A DNA stretch of 64,000 bases from Pseudogemmobacter humi (GTDB lineage Bacteria; Pseudomonadota; Alphaproteobacteria; Rhodobacterales; Rhodobacteraceae). A program made the position numbers and the translations under genes. Positions 60,789 through 64,000 of this stretch are shown here, piece by piece. The notes under the pieces were generated by a model, which ran no database searches, was not told the DNA's origin, and saw only the letters and a list, made by a program, of their open reading frames with translations. Position 1 is the stretch's first letter; each line of letters opens with the position of its first letter. The DNA is taken from positions 27,678-91,677 of the forward strand of contig NZ_UXAW01000058.1 of the NCBI RefSeq assembly GCF_900609055.1, given 5' to 3'.

Positions 60789-61385
60789 TCGGTTTCTCCC
60801 TGTCGGTTTCTGGTTCCGGTGGCACCGGATTCTGTTGTTGATTAGTGAGTCAATAAAAGCGTGAAGCGCGGCGGCGGGCAATGTTTTTCGCACTCATCGC
60901 GAAAACTTCGGATCCGGCCTCGTGCAGGCTGCGGAGACAGCGGGCCGCGCGCGTCTCAGGCTTGCGTTCCGCGGGCCGGTGTTGTCAAGGGCCGCGACCG
61001 GCCACAGGGTGTAAAATGCTGATGGGTATGGGATTTTCCGCTTCTCCGGCAGAGGCTGTCTCTGCCGCCGGGTGGGGGGAAGCCGAAGGCCGCGCGCATC
61101 CCTTCGCCGCATCGCGTCCAGACTGAGCGGCCCGGCAACAGGGCCGGGACCGGGGGGCGGGACGAATCCGGTGCGGATGATTTCGTGGCGCATGATGTCC
61201 CTTGTTGTGGCGCTGTCATTCAGCAACGGTATTTCACAAAGCCGAAGTCCGATAGCGACATTTCATGTGCCGAACGCGCCGCGCATGACGGCGGGGGCCG
61301 GAAAACCTCTTGCGATGGAACCGGCGCCGCGCCACGCATGGGCCGGGCCCGCGCGCCGTCGCGCGCAATTTGCCAGGAGAGCCGC
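60789..61385. other. Divergent regulatory region between the ABC importer and choline sulfatase
   Basis: Nearly 600 bp without a supportable gene. TTGATTAGTGAGTCAA (60838-60853), with TTGA/TCAA ends, is a possible operator 50 bp before the binding-protein start; a TTGACT on the minus strand inside it could be a -35 element. The remainder, including 61136-61300, shows no clear gene. A common regulator gene is absent. Confidence 0.4.
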
Positions 61386-62891
61386 ATGACCCGCCGCCCG
61401 AATATCCTGATCCTGATGGTCGACCAGCTGAACGGGACGCTGTTCCCCGACGGGCCCGCCGATTTCCTTCATGCGCCGAATCTGAAGCGGCTGGCGGCGC
61501 GTTCGGCGCGTTTCGCGCAAAGCTATACCGGATCGCCGCTCTGCGCGCCCGCGCGGGCCAGCTTCATGTCGGGGCAGCTGCCGCGCCGCACCCGGGTCTA
61601 CGACAATGCCGCCGAATTCGCGAGCGATATTCCGACCTATGCCCACCACCTGCGCCGGGCGGGCTGGCTGACCGCGCTGTCGGGCAAGATGCATTTCGTC
61701 GGCCCCGATCAGATGCACGGCTTCGAGGAGCGGCTGACCACCGACATCTACCCCGCCGATTTCGGCTGGACCCCGGATTACCGGAAGCCCGGCGAACGGA
61801 TCGACTGGTGGTATCACAACCTCGGCTCGGTCACCGGCGCGGGCGTGGCCGAGATCACCAACCAGCTGGAATACGACGATGACGTGGCCTTTCAGGCGGT
61901 GCAGCGGATCTACGACCTGTCGCGCGGCCAGGACGAGCGGCCCTGGTGCCTGACCGTCAGCTTCACCCATCCGCACGACCCCTATGTCGCGCGGCGCAAA
62001 TACTGGGATCTGTATGAGGGCGCGCCGGAATGCGAGCCGCCGGAAGCGATCCCCTATGACCTCATGGACCCGCATTCGCAGCGGCTGATGGATGCCTGCG
62101 ACTGGCGCGCGTTCGACATTTCGCCAGACCATATCCGCCGCGCCCGCCGGGGCTATTTCGCCAATATCTCTTACGTCGACGACAAGATCGGCGAGATCCT
62201 CTCCGTGCTGGAAGCGACCCGGCAGGAGGCGATCGTGCTCTTCGTTTCCGACCATGGCGACATGCTGGGCGAGCGCGGGTTGTGGTTCAAGATGAACTTC
62301 TTCGAGGGCGCGGCCCGTGTGCCGCTGATGATCGCCGCGCCGGGGCTGGCACCGGGGCTGGTCGAGACGCCGGTCTCCACCATCGACGTGACGCCGACGC
62401 TTTGCGCGCTGGCGGGGATCGACATGAGCGAGGTCATGCCCTGGACCGACGGGGTGAACCTTTTGCCGGTGGCCGCGGGCGAGGCGCGCGGGCCGGTGCC
62501 GATGGAATACGCCGCCGAGGGCTCGGTCACGCCGCTGGTCGCGCTGCGCGACGGGGCATGGAAATACACCCGCTGCGCCGCCGATCCCGAACAGCTCTTC
62601 GATCTGGCGCATGACCCCGCCGAGCGGGTGAACCTGGCGGACGACCCGCGCGCGGCCGGGGTTCTGGCGTATTTCCGGGGCCTCGCCGACCAGCGTTGGG
62701 ATCTGGCGGGTTACGATGCCGAGGTGCGCGAAAGTCAGGCCCGCCGCTGGGTGGTCTACGAGGCTTTGCGCAACGGCGCCTGGTTCCCCTGGGATCATCA
62801 GCCGCTGCGCGCGGCGTCCGAGCGCTATATGCGCAACCATATGGATCTGAACATCCTGGAAGAATCGAAGCGCTTCCCGCGCGGCGAGTGA
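61386..62891 (+). CDS. betC: Choline sulfatase
   Basis: Hydrolyses choline-O-sulfate to choline and sulfate. The 501 residues contain MVDQLNGTLFPDGPADFLHAP (core MVDQLNGTLFP) with metal ligands, the sulfatase formylglycine motif CAPAR at 53-57 within GSPLCAPARASFMSGQLP, GKMHFVGPDQMHGFE, FVSDHGDMLGERG and a C-terminal choline-sulfatase tail. C53 must be oxidised to formylglycine by a maturase not in this window. AGGAGA is 5 bp before the ATG. betI, betA and betB are not adjacent. Sulfate released could feed assimilation together with the 6-10 kb importer. Confidence 0.93.
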   Translation: MTRRPNILILMVDQLNGTLFPDGPADFLHAPNLKRLAARSARFAQSYTGSPLCAPARASFMSGQLPRRTRVYDNAAEFASDIPTYAHHLRRAGWLTALSGKMHFVGPDQMHGFEERLTTDIYPADFGWTPDYRKPGERIDWWYHNLGSVTGAGVAEITNQLEYDDDVAFQAVQRIYDLSRGQDERPWCLTVSFTHPHDPYVARRKYWDLYEGAPECEPPEAIPYDLMDPHSQRLMDACDWRAFDISPDHIRRARRGYFANISYVDDKIGEILSVLEATRQEAIVLFVSDHGDMLGERGLWFKMNFFEGAARVPLMIAAPGLAPGLVETPVSTIDVTPTLCALAGIDMSEVMPWTDGVNLLPVAAGEARGPVPMEYAAEGSVTPLVALRDGAWKYTRCAADPEQLFDLAHDPAERVNLADDPRAAGVLAYFRGLADQRWDLAGYDAEVRESQARRWVVYEALRNGAWFPWDHQPLRAASERYMRNHMDLNILEESKRFPRGE

Positions 62892-62977
62892 CTCTTCACC
62901 GCGCCGTGACGCGGGGCCATCTGTGCGGCGCCCCGCGCATCGGCTAAAAAGCGCGAAACCAACGGGGGAATCGGCCG

Positions 62978-64000
62978 GTGCTGTCCAGACGCGGATTGCT
63001 GGGAGCGATGCTCGCAGGCGTGGCTTTGCCCGCCTGGGGCGAGGTGATGGAGCGCTCGCCCCGCCCGAGGACGCGCGGGCAGGTGGCGGGCAGGGGCAAT
63101 GTGTCCGATGCCGCGCGGCTGGTCGCGGCGGCGGAGCTTTCCGGCACGGTGGGCTATGTGGTGGCCGATGCGGCCACCGGCGCTGTGCTTGAGGCGCGCG
63201 AAGAGAACGCGCCCCTGCCGCCCGCTTCGGTCACCAAGGCGGTGACGGCGCTTTACGCGATGGAACGGCTGGGGGCGGGGCGGCGGTTCAGCACCCGGCT
63301 GCTGGCGACCGGGCCTCTGAGCGGCGGAATCGTTCAGGGCGATCTGGTGCTGGCGGGCGGCGGCGATCCGACGCTTCAGACCGATCAGCTTGGCGATCTG
63401 GCGGCGCGGCTGGCGAAACGGGGCGTGAAGGGCGTTTCCGGCCGGTTCCTGTTCTGGGAGGGCGCGCTGCCCTGTCAGCCCCGCGTCGCGGAGGACCAGC
63501 CCGATCACGTCGGCTACAATCCGGCGATTTCGGGGCTGAACCTGAATTTCAACCGTGTGCATTTCGAATGGAAGAAGGCGGGGGCCGACTGGAGCATCGC
63601 CATGGATGCCCGCGGCGAGCGGTTCGTGCCCAGGGTCTCGATGATCGGCATGGCGGTCGCGAAACGCGAAAGCCCACTTTTCACCTGGAAGGGCGCCGCC
63701 ACGCGCGAGGACTGGACGGTCGCCTCCTCGGCGCTCGGCAAGGGCGGCTCGCGCTGGCTGCCGGTGCGGCTGCCGGGGCTTTATTCGGCCGAAGTGTTCC
63801 GCACGCTGGCGCTTGCCCAGGGGATTGCCCTGCCCGAGCCGCAGGCCGCCGCCGCCCTGCCCGCGGGCGACGAGCTTGCCCGGGCCGAGAGCGAGGCCTT
63901 GCCGGAACTGTTGCGCGCCATGCTGCGGTTTTCGACCAATATCACCGCCGAATGCGCGGGGCTCGCGGCCAGCGGGGCGGCGGCGGCCTGCGGCTCGGGC
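62978..64000 (+). CDS. dacB: D-alanyl-D-alanine carboxypeptidase/endopeptidase PBP4 (cut by right edge)
   Basis: Periplasmic low-molecular-weight penicillin-binding protein of class C type-4. 341 codons are visible. The N-terminus has a signal with twin arginines (LSRRGLLGAMLAGVALPAWG). The catalytic serine is S84 in PASVTKAVTALYAM (S-x-x-K, K87), and SxN is in FSTNITAE near the edge; the KTG box lies beyond. The inserted domain between them (LVLAGGGDPTL, HVGYNPAISGLNLNFN) is typical of DacB. The GTG at 62978 follows GGGGGA. It continues past 64000. Confidence 0.9.
   Translation, partial: MLSRRGLLGAMLAGVALPAWGEVMERSPRPRTRGQVAGRGNVSDAARLVAAAELSGTVGYVVADAATGAVLEAREENAPLPPASVTKAVTALYAMERLGAGRRFSTRLLATGPLSGGIVQGDLVLAGGGDPTLQTDQLGDLAARLAKRGVKGVSGRFLFWEGALPCQPRVAEDQPDHVGYNPAISGLNLNFNRVHFEWKKAGADWSIAMDARGERFVPRVSMIGMAVAKRESPLFTWKGAATREDWTVASSALGKGGSRWLPVRLPGLYSAEVFRTLALAQGIALPEPQAAAALPAGDELARAESEALPELLRAMLRFSTNITAECAGLAASGAAAACGSG

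Overview
The window is a gene-dense, strongly GC-rich chromosomal segment of an alphaproteobacterium, most likely a member of the Rhodobacteraceae/Paracoccaceae (order Rhodobacterales). The grounds are the codon use (GC-rich third positions throughout), a periplasmic cytochrome c', a class III glutathione-dependent formaldehyde dehydrogenase, the gene content and order (serC-serA behind an alphaproteobacterial type serC leader, a carnitine cluster with a fused dehydrogenase/thioesterase, choline sulfatase), and short 3'-end repeats that I recall from this order. I see no rRNA or tRNA gene, no transposase, no phage gene and no CRISPR array. It looks like ordinary chromosome with an accessory catabolic island. 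The genus cannot be fixed from this sequence.

Layout: 1-4.6 kb holds a LysR regulator (cut by the left edge), a small EF-hand protein, 2,4-dienoyl-CoA reductase, cytochrome c' and two tandem I78-type inhibitor lipoproteins. 4.9-10.2 kb holds formaldehyde dehydrogenase and a four-gene sulfate ABC transporter operon. 10.3-19.9 kb is housekeeping: a flavin monooxygenase, trhO, pncB, Zur-controlled zinT, arfB, the queuosine precursor transporter, mepA with an MFS exporter, a thioesterase and yggT. 19.9-32.6 kb has recQ, a large hybrid histidine kinase, and a divergent alpha-2-macroglobulin/PBP1C pair for envelope defence. 33-39.5 kb has a thiolase, a phosphatase, gnd, serA and serC. 39.8-48.3 kb is a carnitine/gamma-butyrobetaine catabolic cluster. 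48.3-55.8 kb has an OsmC remnant, nadD, ettA, small membrane proteins, a cold-shock protein, an esterase and an aldolase. 55.8-60.8 kb is a peptide/opine type ABC transporter, divergent from choline sulfatase (61.4 kb). The window ends inside dacB.

A theme is quaternary ammonium metabolism. The 40-48 kb cluster encodes a GlxA-type regulator, a dehydrocarnitine-cleaving BKACE, a carnitine dehydrogenase fused to a betainyl-CoA thioesterase, an acyl-CoA dehydrogenase, an ADP-forming acyl-CoA synthetase and a clear CaiD hydratase. Together they could take gamma-butyrobetaine or crotonobetaine through carnitine to glycine betaine. Choline sulfatase supplies a second route toward choline and betaine, and the formaldehyde dehydrogenase could deal with formaldehyde released by betaine demethylation; both of these links are inference.

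Beyond the genes, the non-coding DNA is unusually structured. There is a 60-nt segment that folds into a gap-free four-way junction between serC and serA. There are two copies of a roughly 265-bp composite palindromic repeat around the acyl-CoA synthetase/caiD genes, one of which supplies the C-terminus of NadD. A family of modular 3' elements (GC hairpin plus one of two conserved AT-rich tails) is scattered through the window. A tiny ORF with a perfect Shine-Dalgarno and many rare codons, followed by a terminator, sits directly in front of the ribosome-rescue gene arfB.
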